From assembly GCF_019649055.1 (NCBI RefSeq), contig NW_026570332.1:248001-312000 (forward strand): a DNA stretch of 64,000 nt. The letters are read 5' to 3'. Below the pieces are notes generated by a model that worked only from the letters and a program-made list of their open reading frames with translations, did no database searches and was not told the DNA's origin. The DNA is from Paramacrobiotus metropolitanus (taxonomy: Eukaryota > Tardigrada > Eutardigrada > Parachela > Macrobiotidae). Made by a program: the position numbers and the translations under genes. Each line of letters starts with the position of its first letter. Position 1 is the stretch's first letter. Below, piece after piece: positions 12,415 to 27,100 of the stretch.

Positions 12415-13711
12415 ATGTTTACTTTACGAGCTCGCTCGTGTACAACGTTATCTTCTTACAGGACCTCATTGCCAGTTGTTGTTGAAGACACCACCGATAC
12501 CGACATCGACATAACGGACAATATTACCGATTCATCAGCTGATTATTGCCAAGAAGTATTGCAGCACACGCTGGATTTATGTTTAGAAAATTTGGATAAA
12601 ATACAACTACTCCCTGCTACGGTAAGTTTTATACTGTCATCTGTAATAAACAACACCTGCAAATTTTCAGCAGGTCAGAAGCGAACAGTAGCGATGCTCT
12701 CCGCTTTGAAGCAGGCCAGTGCGGTCAAGTTTCAAGGGAAACTTATCGGTTCACTGTCAGAAAACAACCGCAGTATTTTCATTTTAGTCTGCTTAAAAAA
12801 GCCGTGAAATCCAAAACAAATCGAATCGATTAAACTAGCCGGTCGGCTTCTAATTGTTTTCCGTGAAATGCTTTTCTTACGTTTTCTTAACTACTGCCTA
12901 ATCCTCCCTTCTATTTTTTCCGTGTTCTATTTAACTTACGTCAAAGAAAATTTTGGTACTAGTATTTGTGCTACGAAAGTGTATAATCTAATACGCGTCT
13001 AATTGTCAGCAGAAGGCCAAATACCCGGGTACAAGTGGTCATTGCTGTTCGTTTCCGGTTTAAAATGTCGATCTTACAATCCATGCAACGGTCAAAATTA
13101 TTCGGTCAAGAAAATTTAATTGAAGATATGCGGTGACGCCGGTGATGAATTGATTTCTCCAACTTTCCGCATCGAAACCATGCTGAGTTTTTGGGCATAT
13201 ATAAAAAAGGATTCCCGTAACATGTCGACAGATTGTCAATGATTTACACCTGTGAACAATTTTAACCCCAACTTCTTGATCTTCCAAGCTGGATTGACAG
13301 ATGCTGGACAGTCGGCTATAGCCGCGGCATGGTCGGTGCGTTTATGATAAGTTGACGTGTTTGCCAGGTGGCAGTCCAATATCACAATGTATGCGCGGCA
13401 CGCGCGGAAGCGGTTTTCTTAATTTAAATTCCAATGTCAATTGGAAATTTGTAACTTTTAGAACAAATTAGAGATCGCGCTGAAGCCGCTTTTGATACAG
13501 CGGTATAAATGCCTCAATTTCGCTACCGGGGAAAAAGTAATTCGGCGTTTTCATGCGTTAAATGAAAGAGTTGCTAATAGAGCCGACGCGGATATGAGAG
13601 GCGCTGTTCGGAAAAACATGATAACACTGCGGGTAAAGATGACAAGTATAAATTGTTATTAAGACGGATTGGAAATTGGTTTGATTTAATTGTCAGCTCA
13701 GTAGAGCGTGA
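12415..13711 (+). CDS. Unrecognised small protein, three exons, 130 aa
   Basis: Exons 12415-12621, 13462-13632 and 13697-13711 (stop TGA 13709-13711) join in phase 0 with good sites: ACG|GTAAG, TTTTAG|AAC, CGG|GTAAAG, TGTCAG|CTC. The N-terminus (MFTLRARSC) is basic and hydroxylated, compatible with a mitochondrial presequence. It is followed by an Asp/Thr-rich stretch (DTTDTDIDITDNITDSS) and then a helical body with Leu-rich and basic segments (LQHTLDLCLENLDKIQLL, LEIALKPLLIQRYKCLNF, VIRRFHALNERVANRAD). I do not recognise the family. A strong acceptor (TTCTTACAG) at 12461 inside exon 1 means the real first exon could lie upstream and the ATG at 12415 could be wrong. An AATAAA lies at 14085-14090. 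It sits alone between AVL9 and the MIG-10 gene. Confidence 0.6.
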
Positions 13712-15143
13712 CTGTGGTTTTCGAAGTTTTTGGCTCTGTGACCGTGTGTAATGTTGTTTTGACCAAATGCGGTATTTTTAGACTGGTCAGTCCTAGTGTA
13801 GCAGCGTTAAGAACATTTTAAAACCGGCGTGTTGAAATTCGATTAGCGTAGTTTAATGGGTTTTTGCGCACGATTACCAGACATTTTGAACTTGAAATGA
13901 TTTGGGGTAAGATGTCCAGTTGTGTTACGCTGAAACAAGAAATCCTGATTAAAACAAAATAACGGCATCAGCCTGCAGAATATGAAATTTAAGCTACTAC
14001 GGTATTTAAATAGTGTACAAGTACTTATTTGTACGAACATGCTCGCACAGTTTAGAGATTTGCGGCGGTTATTAATACGAGAAAAATAAAATCACAGACT
14101 GAATAATAAATATCATATCAAATTTATGTGCACAAAGTTTTCTGAAAATATTTACTCGAAGCCTAATAATATTGGTTTTTAAATAAAACTGTAGCCGGCC
14201 TTCGCGCCGTGAACCTTTTGTCACGATTGCTTTGGTGCTGCACAGAGTAGAATTATTTTATTATGCAATTTGATATGGGTTAACCACTAAACCGTGCGGT
14301 ATCAGTGTGGGTAAGCTGCTTGACCGACCATGTCCAGATAATGCTTTTTTGAATTCGATGAACTTCATGTTAAACCATTGACAAAAAAAGCTCCACTGCT
14401 TGCGATCCTACTAACCATGAGAGAGGCACGTATTTACTTCCTTTTGTCATACTTGTATTTATTTAAGGAAAGCAGTCAACTGAGTCGTTTTAATCTCTAA
14501 AGTCTATTTGGTTGAATTAATTTTTCTACATTGTTATATTATTCACGGGTATGATTTTCCAAAGGCAACATACTTGTATTCAACTGGTTGATTTTTTCCG
14601 ATCTACCGTTCGTTGCCTTCCATAAAAAATTTCACCATAACATCGCGATAGGCATGCTATCGCCTTCAGCAGGTTCAGTTTAATAATATCGTTGGTTTTT
14701 GATTGAAATTATTGAATTGCTTCTGTATTGGGTTGAAATGACAAGATCTCGTTGTAATAATGGTTTTGTTTGTGTAATCTCTGGCGTGTTGATTTTCTTA
14801 AGTACCGCTCAATGAAGCGTTTTTGTGTCAGCCGTAATTACAGGCTTTATGCTTTATAAAGGAAACAAGGTAGAAAATAGGACTATTGTCGCACGTTGGA
14901 TGCATTTGAATGGCATACGATCCGAATGGCCCGAATTCGTTTTGACAGGTTTGTGACAACTTGAAAATTTTTTAATTAATTGGAGGTTTCAAAATTAATT
15001 TCTTTCTTAACTCGGTGCAGGTGTACGCGGTCGCGTATATAGTATGTTTCTAAAAATGCTAATATATTTTGGCAAATACAGCAATAACATGGTCAAGCTT
15101 TTTTAAACTTTTACCAAAATCTGTAACCTAGAAATTAGCATTG
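13712..15143. other. Intergenic / MIG-10 upstream region
   Basis: Nothing coding seen. It holds the putative 3' end of the 130-aa gene (AATAAA at 14085) and presumably promoter sequence of the MIG-10-like gene. Confidence 0.4.
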
Positions 15144-18100
15144 ATGAGAAATTTCTTCGAGGATATCGCAACTTGCAACATGGACGTGTGTAATCAGGTG
15201 GGTGATTCAGATTCCCGATGGCTTCGTAGTATTATTTTCCCATGCTCTATGCATAAAACTTGGACTACCAATTGGTATTTGTTTTGGATATTTCAAATTC
15301 TGCTTAGATATTATTGTATTCTTAAATGGGAGGTTTCATAACACATAATCGGGATCATTGTTGCGTGCATCAAAGCGTGCTTTTAGATAAGAGAACATGC
15401 AGTTTCAACTGAGCCAAACAGAGAGAAATAAAAGTACTCTGTAGTAGCTATGCTCCTCAACAGATCTATTGTGTCACATTAAATAATCCAAATATATCGA
15501 CCGAGCGATAGATTTATTGTATTGCGCACACATGCATACGGCTTGACCGCTGGTCAGTGCGTGCGTGAGCGCTCCTTTTGTGTGAAATGTATCAGTGCCA
15601 CGATAAAATGCAAGTTGCAACCCGTGGTAATTTATTCAGCATCCTTATACACGGAGTCCTACTCGACCTTGCCACCGGGCTTGATTGATGGCTGCTTGAT
15701 TTATGCTATGGCTAGACAGATCCCAGATATGCTTTACTGGACTTCGCTCCATATTAAAAACGCCCCGGCAAGTGCTTTTTGTTCGGCTGTGGATGGTTTA
15801 TCCCTGTAGGAGGGTTCGTGATAAAAGTATGCCGAAATATTAATTGCTCTCATAATGTCCACTATAAGAATTTGTGGGGCTATTGAGAGCTTTGTTATCC
15901 CTGCTCTATTTGTGCGTCTACCGCAGCGATAGTCCTCGACATCAGCAATAACAGGAAGTGGACACCATTTCCACCATAAATCTGAATGCTCTTATGGATA
16001 ATAAGTGGTTAAACTGAAGTATAATGCATGATAATCATAAAGATGCAGAAAAGTTGTGTGCGCGAGCGAGGAATACAGACAGATATTCCGTTTCAATGCA
16101 GTGTTTTTTACGCGCTCAAAGAAATTTGTTTATCCTACAATCCCTACTAGTCAATAGAATTTGTGCCTCTCACATGTCAGGGTTGTTCCAAATAAACCAC
16201 TTCCCTAGAAAATTTTAGAAGAGTTTTTTAAGCCTTCATTTTTTTAAGCCTTCCGCTATTTTCAAGCCACTTTTTTACTGATGCACGTACAACCAAGCTC
16301 TTAATGTAATCGGTTGCTTTCAAGCCGGATTCAAGAGATTTAGTTTGAGTTCCTGTCAGCACAGGAGATTTGATTAAATGTGCACTTAATGAAGCATATT
16401 TAATAGTGTTTGCTGGTAATTACATTAACACTTGGGGTTGCTGTATCTTTACGTGTAATGTTTTAGCGGCATTTTCCCGTAACTCATTTGTGTTGCTCAT
16501 AGAATCTGCGCACTGTATATAACAAGGTACGGTGTTACTAGTAACGATTGGAGGTACTACGTAAAAAGTCCCCCATCCTGTATTTTATCGCTTGTAGGCA
16601 GAAATAACCACCGCAGACTACTTATAAATCTATATTAATATTAATATCTATATATTACATACTATGATACTATACTGAAACATCATAAAGTGCTACTGCT
16701 ACGAATTACTGCATACAGTAATATTTGGAATGACACATAATCATCCCAGAAATTGTGGGCTACTGGGATCAAATGAGATAGCAATGTTTGAATGTGATCC
16801 ACATTGAACTATGCGCGCTGAACGATTGGTTTTGAGTAAATAAAGAAAAGACATATCTGTCACATAATTATGCGCTGATGTTTGAAAAGGAAATCCTAGT
16901 AAAATGTCCGGCCAAATGAAAATTATTCCCCAAGAGCTTTTGAGGAGGCGTAGGCCAAAAGGGACTTGATTGGGAGAGAACATGACCAGTGGCTATTAAG
17001 AAATGATTACATGTGGCATTGAAGGAGCCGCTGCCCGGGATCTGCTCCAAGATCGCCATTAATCCGGCTGGAGACCGGCCACTGCCAGTGACTGGATCAT
17101 CGTTAGCTTTATGGCGTGTCTTTTGTTCAATCTTCGGCTACTGTCCATTTTGTCGATAGCAATCTCCGACTGTCCGTCGTATGTTTGCAGAGCATGTTTA
17201 GGTCAATAATTTACCATGAAAACACTTGAACTAATGGATGGGGAAGAAGAATGTCGGTCAACTGGGTGCAGACGCAGAAAACGAGCAGACCGAGATAAGG
17301 AAAAAAGGAGTCCGCATTGTGCAAGCGTAATTATGTTGTTGTAAGCCACCCGACAGCGACGCCGTCAACGTCTGGGATTGTAGACACTTTACTACTCGTG
17401 ATCAGGGTCAGTCTTCTGGTAGCACAATTATACAGCCGAAAATGCCCTCTGCACCCTAAAAATATGAAGAACGCGTGCCATAAAAGTAAGTATGCTTAGA
17501 TATTTTACAGCTTACAAATACCGGCACAACCTTCGGTAATTTTGTAAAATCTTTTTAAATCTGAAAAACCGATGTGATGTTGCCTGCATTATCGTAAATC
17601 GTACTTCACTGCCACAGTAAACTTCTTTAAAAATAAAATGAACTCAAGTTCCAACAGTTCGCTAACGTGTTGAAACTGTTTTTTGAGTATAACTTCGAAC
17701 AAATAACTGCAACATCCGAATTTTTATTATGTGTTGGGAACTTTCCCGTTGGCTTGGTTTGCCACACACTGTAATGCATTAACTATGCTAAAGAGCACAT
17801 GTAATTGCATGCTTTTCTTTCGCTTAACCACGATATCATGACCAATTCAATCGTTCGCAAATGGGAAACTGGAGAAGGTGGAATGATTATTATTTCGCAG
17901 ATCCGGTGTGGTCATTGGAGCTGAAGGTCAAAGGCGTCTGCTTAAACACTTGTTTCCGGACTGCGTGCACACACATTGCCCAGCACGCTGCAGGTCTCCC
18001 ATCGCGCCCGGCGAACTGGGGTGTGATGAGAGTGTCGCAACTGGTCCAATCAAGTCGTTATCAAAATTATTCATCAACTGACCACCGTCCGGTCTAGAAT

Positions 18101-21100
18101 CACAAAGCCTTCAGGGCGAAGTGGTATGCAAATGAGGAAAATTGCCAGTGTTATCGCAGTGGCATCCCGCATGGAAAAATTTCCCTTATGATTAATTGCT
18201 TTGATAATCATTTAAAGCATGTATTTTTCAGCAGTTGTACAATGTGTAATATCGTCTGTGTTTGGGTCAATGCCGGCCATCAATGGTCTTGTTGATCGCC
18301 TAATGCGGTCATTTGAGGCCGCTTTGACCAGAACAAATTGTTCGTTCTTCGCGGTATAAACACTGGTGTCCGGGCATGTCAGGACACATTGCGTAATTAA
18401 CGCCTGTATTGTGGTGATTTCGCTAATCCCGCTTCGCCGTAATACTTTTAAAAAAATTTCGCGAAATCAATTTTGGTTTAGCGCAGTTTTTAGCTGGCGT
18501 TCTTTAATGGATAAAAATTACACAAGTTTTCGAAAATTGGTTTTAACTTGAACCGTGCAGCCAGTTATCTGACCGGCGTATGCCCGTTATCCACGTGCAA
18601 AAATACAGCTACAGCTTGCAGATTTCCGGTCAGTACAGAAGGAGACACCACATGTTGGCTAGCCAAGGGCCACTTGATTTCCCTTACTAGCTAAATGAAT
18701 TGTGGTCGGGTTTAGACAGCTGTTATGGAAATGTACGAGTGTGCGCTAAACATATAAGCTTTCACAATAAATTCATGATGTAGTCTTAACCATTAATGTA
18801 TGGAGTTTTCGAGCGATTATTGTGTACACAAAACGAAATATGATTGCGGCAAGCGCTGAGAAATTGCACAGACAGAAATTAAATATTACAATTATTAGAT
18901 AGATCGGAAGCGGACAATCCTTTAGCAGATCATCAGATGGTCATGTCAGTTCGGTATTTACATGAGCAGCACGTGATGACTGGGAGAAATTCATACCACG
19001 AGTTTATCATAACAGGAACTTGGGCTTGTTAGTCATCTTTGCTTCCTGTGTTCCGGGGCACATTTTGATGAAAAGCAGATATTATTAAAAGTATATTGAC
19101 AGCTTGCCAGTTAAAATGTAAATTGGTCCAGCTGTTTTGGTTTTTAACTGCATAATTAAACGATTCCTTTGTCGCCGGAAATATGGTACCGACAAAAATT
19201 TGCTTGTGCGTTTTCTCATGGTTTTGCAAAAACAGGTGTATTATATTTATAAATATGGTATTCCCTATCGCTAAATTGTGTTCTGTCTTCTTTAATTGGA
19301 AAACCTTCGAACTGACAAGATACTGCGACTGAGTGCGAAGTTGTACATGGTTCTGAATTTATATTACCGGTTACAGTACTTAGGTTAGTAGTTACGATAC
19401 ATATCAACGTACATATGTGATATATCAGCCGTTTTTGGATAAAAAAAAGCTTTTTGATGAGCGCAAACAAACAGTTTTTGTTTTGAGTATGTGGACATTA
19501 AGTAGAATTATTTTGTGAGTTCAGATGTATACTTTTTGGATGGTTTCTGGTATGGTTTTTCTGGCTTGAAACTTTAAATCTCTTGAGTCGACTGATGGCG
19601 GGGAAAATTTTGATGGCCTTAGACGAGGTCCATTAGTGTTGAGCAGGGATAATGACGCTTAATTGTAAAACGAATAGCTCGGAAAGTGGCGCCAAAATCT
19701 GTTGGCTAAAAGAGGGGATAACTAGTCTGGACAATGGATGTTAATGCATAACAATCTACCCGAGCAGGTGCCTGATCTCCAGCTGACCATCTGAAATAGC
19801 AATTGTGGCGCTCGTGCGCATATGTATGAATTATAATTTGGGGACTATTTTTAAGTACACTCGTGCAGCATGGTGTTCATTTGGATCATAGACTAGAGCC
19901 AACTGGACACACTTTTAAGGGTTAAATAGCAGCATGCCAAACAAATTATACTGCAATGTCATTCATGCAGCTGAAACACATACAGTTCTGTATATAATTG
20001 TGTGCAACGCACATACAAACTATTTGGAATATTGTTTGCCACTGGTCGGCCCCGAACTCGCCCAAATCAGGAAATTTAAGTCCATTAACCGTAGGTTTTT
20101 TGAATTTTTGCCATATGTTTGTCCTGCTGTTTATATTGTATTGGCCTGCATTTGTTGTGTACTTTAATTACCATAGAATTCTGGGCGGTTATGAATTACA
20201 CAAATTCCCAACCCAGTTTTAGAAAAGTTACTCATGCAGCAGAGCAAGGTTTGATGAAAGATAAGTTGGACAAGTGTGCGGCAATACCCTGTCAGCTGCC
20301 GATGGGTGTTTTGTAGATGGATTTTCGTTGTACAATTATGCATATACTTGTTAACCGGTTCATGTATTTATAGAAATCTCTCTTTTCGGATGTCGTAGAC
20401 GCCATGTGCAATTTTTTTCCCTAGTGAGAAACGAGACTGACCCATCTTGCAGCTGACACTCTTTGGTCAGATGCATTTTAAATTAGTCCATATTTTAGCG
20501 GGCAGGACATTTGGTGCGGCAGTATAGTGGTGCTACAGACACAGTCCATTCCGCCTCGTGCCAGCATTTTGAGAAAATCTGCGCAAATGTGCATCTGTCG
20601 TGACGAATATCCTACAAACGCAACCCCCTCTTATTTCTTTGATTCCTTGACTTATCTGGGATATCAATAGCAGCCGCATCTGATGTGAAGCGTGGAGCGA
20701 TGACTGACCAGTGGTCATTTTCTCTTATAGGAATGCCGTGTATCTGCAGCAGCTGCTGCTGACAATTGTCCCGATTTCTCCATGGTAGGACAGATTTCTG
20801 ATATCCTAACGACAGTGGATAGCGGCAAAAGCGATTCTGGATTCTGGAGTCAATCCTTTGATAATTATCGTTCATCCATGGCCACCGTAGAAGGTACGTG
20901 TCAATGAAATTTTAATAGACTGTTATCTGGACTTTACAGTGTGCAGTGCGCACTGATTCGCCGGGTTATGCTAATGTTGCCCTACATTACTATGCATACG
21001 ATTGCATGTATATGTATTGTATACCGCAGTTTACATGATTCCCTAAATAAGATTTGGATGGAAGAGTGCAGGAATATTACACATTAGAAACTGTACGTGC

Positions 21101-24100
21101 AACACAGTGCAGGGAGTAACATATCGACCTTACGTCATATTGATTGATGGTGGGTGATCAAGTCGGTTTCTGAACGGACACCGGTCCGGCGTCTGTGTTC
21201 GTTGAGCTTCTAACCGCGGGCTGGACGTCAGAAATATGAAAGGCTGCTATTGATTACCTTTTGTTTAACAACAAAAACTAGGCGTGAAAATTGTATAATA
21301 ACTTCAAAAGTGCAAAAGAGTTATGGTTGTATTGCTGTCTAACTATTCTCATCAACACTTTAAATTGCTGCCTATAGGTATCACTGAAGTACTAAAGTCG
21401 ATGTTATTGTAGATCATTCAAGCCGGTTTTTTCGTAAAATTCTCTTCAAGTAAATACCTTGTAGTTCGAATGTTTCACGAATCATTAATCATAATCTGGA
21501 ATAACCAAGTTTCTTGCTTCATATAGTTAGTATATGATGTTTTTTTATGAAATGAGTGAAACTTTTCGTCGGTGGATCACATATAGAAGGAGTCTGGTTG
21601 CAGTGAACCTTGCAAAAATGCGTGTTAGAAAGCGATTAATTACTGTACGTCAAAGCGACTGGAACCTTTTATACTGAAGTCAGTTTTTAAAACTTACGCA
21701 TTTCTCTTGAACTTAAAATTTACATTTAGTGATATCGCAAACTTAGGTTTGAAAAAATTGTTTGTATAATATTATATCCAGTTGGTACGAGTACAATGGT
21801 AAAATTAAACCGAAAGCACACACCAGCTTTGTAACAGAAAAATGGTCATTCGGTCAGCCAGCTAAAACTGGGTGTGACGGGCGCCGGCTGTTTCCGGTGG
21901 GGACTGTGATTGTGTTTATAAGGTTTACTATTCATAGCTGCACATGGGTCGATATCTAATGACTGCATGAGTCATCCATATGGGATATATTTACGCCCGC
22001 GCGTTTGCAGATTCTGTGGAGGATGTCGATCTGGACGCCATCCTTGGCGAGTTGTGTGCACTGGGAGATGAACTGGAGAACGAGCGACGGCGTACGGTGG
22101 AAGCCGTCAACAGCAGCAGCACACACGCCACGGCGATCAGTGCACTTGCCCCTGCTTCCATTGCTGCATCCAGAAATTCTCTTGTGCAAGATGTCAGTAA
22201 AATACCTAGTAAATTCTCACCGAATTCCATAAAACCCCCACTACCACAAAAGCCCCATTTCGAGGAAGCTCTTTCACCTGGTCATCACTCCACAATGAAC
22301 CAGATGACCATTCCTAATGGAAAGTCCATTTCGCCGGTTGGACTGCAGACCCATGCATCTGGTGGTGCGGGTGCGGTGGAATGTTTCGATCTAGTGGAGC
22401 ATTATTATAAACAAGTTGGTGCCAATGCTGACAGTCCCGATAATGATTCGGCTTTCTCGGATAATGTGTCCTGTATATCGTCCGAATCTGGGGCATCCCG
22501 CACTGATGCATCGTGTATGTCAAGTGGATCATCCAAAAGCAGCAATGGCTCGCTTAATGCACCATCCCCCACACAGGTACCTCGGGATTTTGTTTCAAAT
22601 AATTTACTCTTAGGAAAAATTTCTAAATACATCTACGAATAGTTTTCAAGATAGCTAACGCTACAGTAGGCGCATGGTTAATATCATCGGTGATTGATTT
22701 GCCAGTTTCAAAGTCATTAATTTTCGTTTTGCCGTCGCAAAATGCCAAACAGACAGCCATTTTACTGATTGTACCTAATGATTTGGACAGTTTGCTTGTT
22801 TTTTGCTCGGGTTGTGTAATTGCCCAGCTCGTTCGATAGTCTTCTTCCGGAAGCTAGTTTCTGTTATACTTGGTCAATTTTTGGATATCGTAGATTATAA
22901 ACTAAGAAACTATTTTCAAAAGCGACGAAAATAGCTATAAATTTCTACATATTTACTTTTTTCGCGAAATATAATTTGCTGTTCAGGTTTGACCAGCTTT
23001 AACTGTTTGCTGAAATGGGCAGTGCGATAACACCAAAGGAGCTGCTGTGTAATTTTTGGTTGTTCCAACACACATGATTTATATTTTTATGCGCCTTTCC
23101 TCTTTTTTTTTCGTTTTTCCTATTTATTATTGTGCTGCTTACATATTTGTACACAGTTTAATTTACACTCTTTGCATGCATATACAGCGGCTCACTTCTG
23201 TAGCACGTCTTGCGAGCATATCTGAAGTGGGTGAGAAGGAAAATATTTCTCCCGTAAGTTCACTGCACTTTTGGCTGATATAATCTCTTGGGTTTTGGCT
23301 ATGGCTTCGTCTTCTTCCCCCAGTGCGTTATGTCCGTATATGTGATTAATTTCGTTTCCAAATATTTTCATCCTTTTCCTGCATGTTTTGACTTATGCTT
23401 TTAAAACCAAGTAACCAAAGAAAAAATACACTCCTTCCATAAGATGATTTATTTGGGCAGATTCCAAGTAATGTATGCTGTCAGTTGCTGTTTGCTGTCC
23501 ATTAATATTATTTTTAGCAGTTTTAATCTGTTCTATATGTGCTTAAAAGCTGTGCGTTGCAAAGTTCGTAACATATAACCTGAGGATTAACATGTTTTCG
23601 TTTTTCTTTTCGGCAAATGCAGACGACGATCGGATCTGGCGATGGATCAGCATTAGCTAAGGCCGAAAAGACTAAAATTGCGCTGGAGAAAATCAATGAC
23701 GGAGATAGTAAAACGGTAAGGTATATATATGGCTTGGGAAGAAGATTAATATTTGCATTTCAAACATTGTAGCATACATTGCAGAGATATTCTTGTGTAG
23801 TGTATCTTTGCGCATGCTAGGTGGCTGCTTATTTATATAGGTAATCCAGGTGAAAAATATCGAAGTAGTCCAGCAGCACCAGAATCTCACAGAGCTTAGA
23901 CAGTCGGATACATGTGCATGAAACTGAAAAAGTTGATATACAGAGTATTACCTGCGTTTTTGAATGGTTGATACATTTTTTGCTGCTTATCTCGATTGAC
24001 AAGTGAAGTGTTATATCTTTACGAGACATCCGTGCACAGTTAGCAGTTTCAAGATAAACAAACAGAACAGTACAAGTAGTTATATTGACCGGCAACAGTA

Positions 24101-27100
24101 ATATAATAATAATAAAAGAACTTATTTCATGATAAAAGCAATTATCATTACAATTTTGTTGCGTTAAAACGAATTAGAAAATGTGAAGCGATAGCTGGAC
24201 TGCAAAAAATCGGTCAAGTTTTGCCGGGTGTAGCGGAAAAGTAGAGCAAAGGAAGCGACAGACTATTATTCCTGTCACATAACACCAATATAATGCTCAT
24301 CGCATAAACGCTCTTCCTCTGCGCCGCCTGTGTTGGCTCATGATTGATTTCACTTGGTTGTTTTTTATGTATAAAATTAGATCAATAGCTGGTTATTTTG
24401 CAGTGCTTTGTCACCGTCCATTTCAATGATGAACTGCGCAAAAGCCTGTCGATTGACGATAGGATGGAGTGTTTGGATGTGTGTCAGAGTTTGGCGGAAA
24501 GAAGCGATACGAAGCTCACTCCTGATTGCACAATTGTGGAGTATCTACCCGAACTGCATATTGGTAAGGGAACATTCCATTATCTGTTTGCCTAATGAAT
24601 TTGCCGGGATATGGAGTGTGATGTAACTAAATCGGACACTAGGTCAGCATTTCACACGCGTCGGTATACTGGTGCGACAGGAACACATAACGACCTAATG
24701 GCAGGGGTATCTTTTCGATTTGGGATTTGCTTACACCCGTGTGATAACTTGTATCCCTGACAGATCACAAGCCGGTGTAACTTTCTAAATATCAACGAAC
24801 CATAATATTGTCATGATTATTATATCATGCTAAACATACTACCCGCAGTCACCACCCAGCGTGTAACAATTAATTATTAATGGCTGCGCCAACGGAATTT
24901 TAGAAAGACACTCGCCAGAACGCTCCTTCCGCGCCAAATTTTTTTGTGGATCAAACGGACCTCTAAAAGATTTGTTGAAAATGAGATATTTCAAAAACTA
25001 AATATGATGTAAATTTGAAAACGTGCGGAAACGAAAATAAAAAAAGCAAAATGCATTTACATTGGTGCAGGTGTACTATACCGGCATCTGCATCCGCTGC
25101 TATTCATGGTTGTGCATAAGATCTAACTAAACGCAAAAAATGAATTTTGTTTAATTTCATACCCTTTCATGATTTTTATTTAGCTTTTTTATGTAAGCGC
25201 AGGCTTATAACACTTCTATATTTCCGGAAAAGGAATTTTTGTTGGCGCACACTTTCGCTCTGAATGCTAGAGCAGAGGAGGTACTCTGTACACACGTCTC
25301 GAAATTTCCATCAAATATGTTTACATGCGAAAAGTGGACAACTGGTGATGGTTATATCATGAGTATGCTCGGGGGGCCCTCTGTCCATACTCTCCATTGC
25401 CCCTGCGCACACATGATCCTCATCCAGGGTGGTTCGGTTGTCAGTAGCCAGAGAGATTGTGATCTATCCTTTCCGTGAAGCGGACAAACAAGAAATCCTT
25501 TTCACCCGCCACACACACACACACACAGTCTCGCTCACACAGTAGCCAGAAATTTCTCATATCGCACACATTGAATCCCGTTGGCATGCTCCGCAGTAAA
25601 ATGAACATAAAATGTGGGCCAATTAACTCAATCCGTGTTTCACGCACATATGGAAACGGGAAAGGGAAACCGAAGAAAGAGCAAATATATGGCCATACAT
25701 GTTTCACGGTGAAATTAGAACAGCGAGATGCACTGGAGAATGCAGCTACTGGCATTGCATGTTTGATTGAAGATTTCCATTTGAACCGACACTGCTGCGA
25801 TTTTTAGCGAAATCAAGCTAATTTTGGAATTTAACCCTAAATGGCATAAAGATACCTCCTATGCTGGATTGTGCTGTGACATACTTTAATATCAAACGAT
25901 ACCAATTAGACCGAAGCGTACAAATACTTTAACTATACGAGTATACGATGTGTACTTGTATACTAATTCTGCGATCATTGTTTTATTCGGCACGCACATG
26001 TATTAATGGAGATTATGCTGCTTTTTGCAGAACGGTTTTTTGAGGATCACGAAAATCTAGTCGAAAATTATCTTATGTGGGACCGCGACAGCAAGAACAA
26101 ACTGTTATATGTGGAAAGGAAGGATAAATACCACTTTATTGTCCGACCGGAAGTCTATCTAGTCGGTTTCGCTTGCAAAGACACAGATTACGATGAACTG
26201 TCTCGCCGGGCGTTGTTAAAGGTTAGTGACTGGAAATCACACGTATTTCGCACATTCAGTGTACAAGAGTAAGTGCTTGACTTTGTACCGTTTATTACAG
26301 GATTACTTCTCTAGTCACGCGATCTCGCCTCCAGAATTAGAGAATTATTTATATCTGAAAACAGACAAAAAGGCATGGAAGCGTTATTGGTTCGTTCTGC
26401 GCTCATCCGGTTTATATTACAGTACCAAACCAAAAGCAAAGGTATTAGCGAATACTTCCAATTTAATTGTGTTTCACGTGCAATTTCGGTATGCTTTCTA
26501 TAAATTTTAATGTAAACTCTGCGCTCTCTATGAATTTTAATGCAAGTAACATTAGTACATACAATTTACTTCTTAATCTCATGACAGTATTAATAGCCTC
26601 GAAATTTTTATAAAATTATCGTAAAATTGGAGTGTTTCAAAGACAATTCATTTACGCTTACTATTGTTAGCCTTAAATAATAGTACGGGTACAAGCATTT
26701 GTATTTTCTGCAATAATATACCAAAAAGCGTTGAATCAATGGTGAGATACATTTTCCTGTGCATATTTTCAGCAAACATCCAGCGCCGATCTAATTTGCC
26801 TGACAGCTTTCGATGCGGTAAATTTATACCGAGGATTAAGTTGGAAGAAGAAACATAAGGCGCCCACTGACTACGGCTTCGCACTGAAACTGCCGCAAAT
26901 CCAATCAGCGAAAGCACTGAAAAACATTCGCTTCATCTGCACGGATGACCAGGCCAGTCTGGAGTTGTGGATGACGGGCATCAGGATTGCCAAACATGGT
27001 CGGCATCTTATTGAGAATTTCAACAAGGCCCTTGAGAGGGCAGCTGCCATGGAAGCAGCACAGGAATCCAATAATTCCTCCGCTCAACAGACGCCTGTCC

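Noticed and set aside
12671-12834. Alternative exon right after a 49-nt intron in the 130-aa gene (reading SEANSSDALRFEAGQCG...)
   Set aside because: The frame looks protein-like, but no donor of exon 1 delivers the phase it needs; splicing 12621 to 12671 meets a stop after six codons.
15522-15809. 95-aa plus-strand ORF inside the long MIG-10 intron
   Set aside because: No splice sites in phase, no recognisable motif, and ORFs of this size are expected by chance in a 5.5 kb intron.
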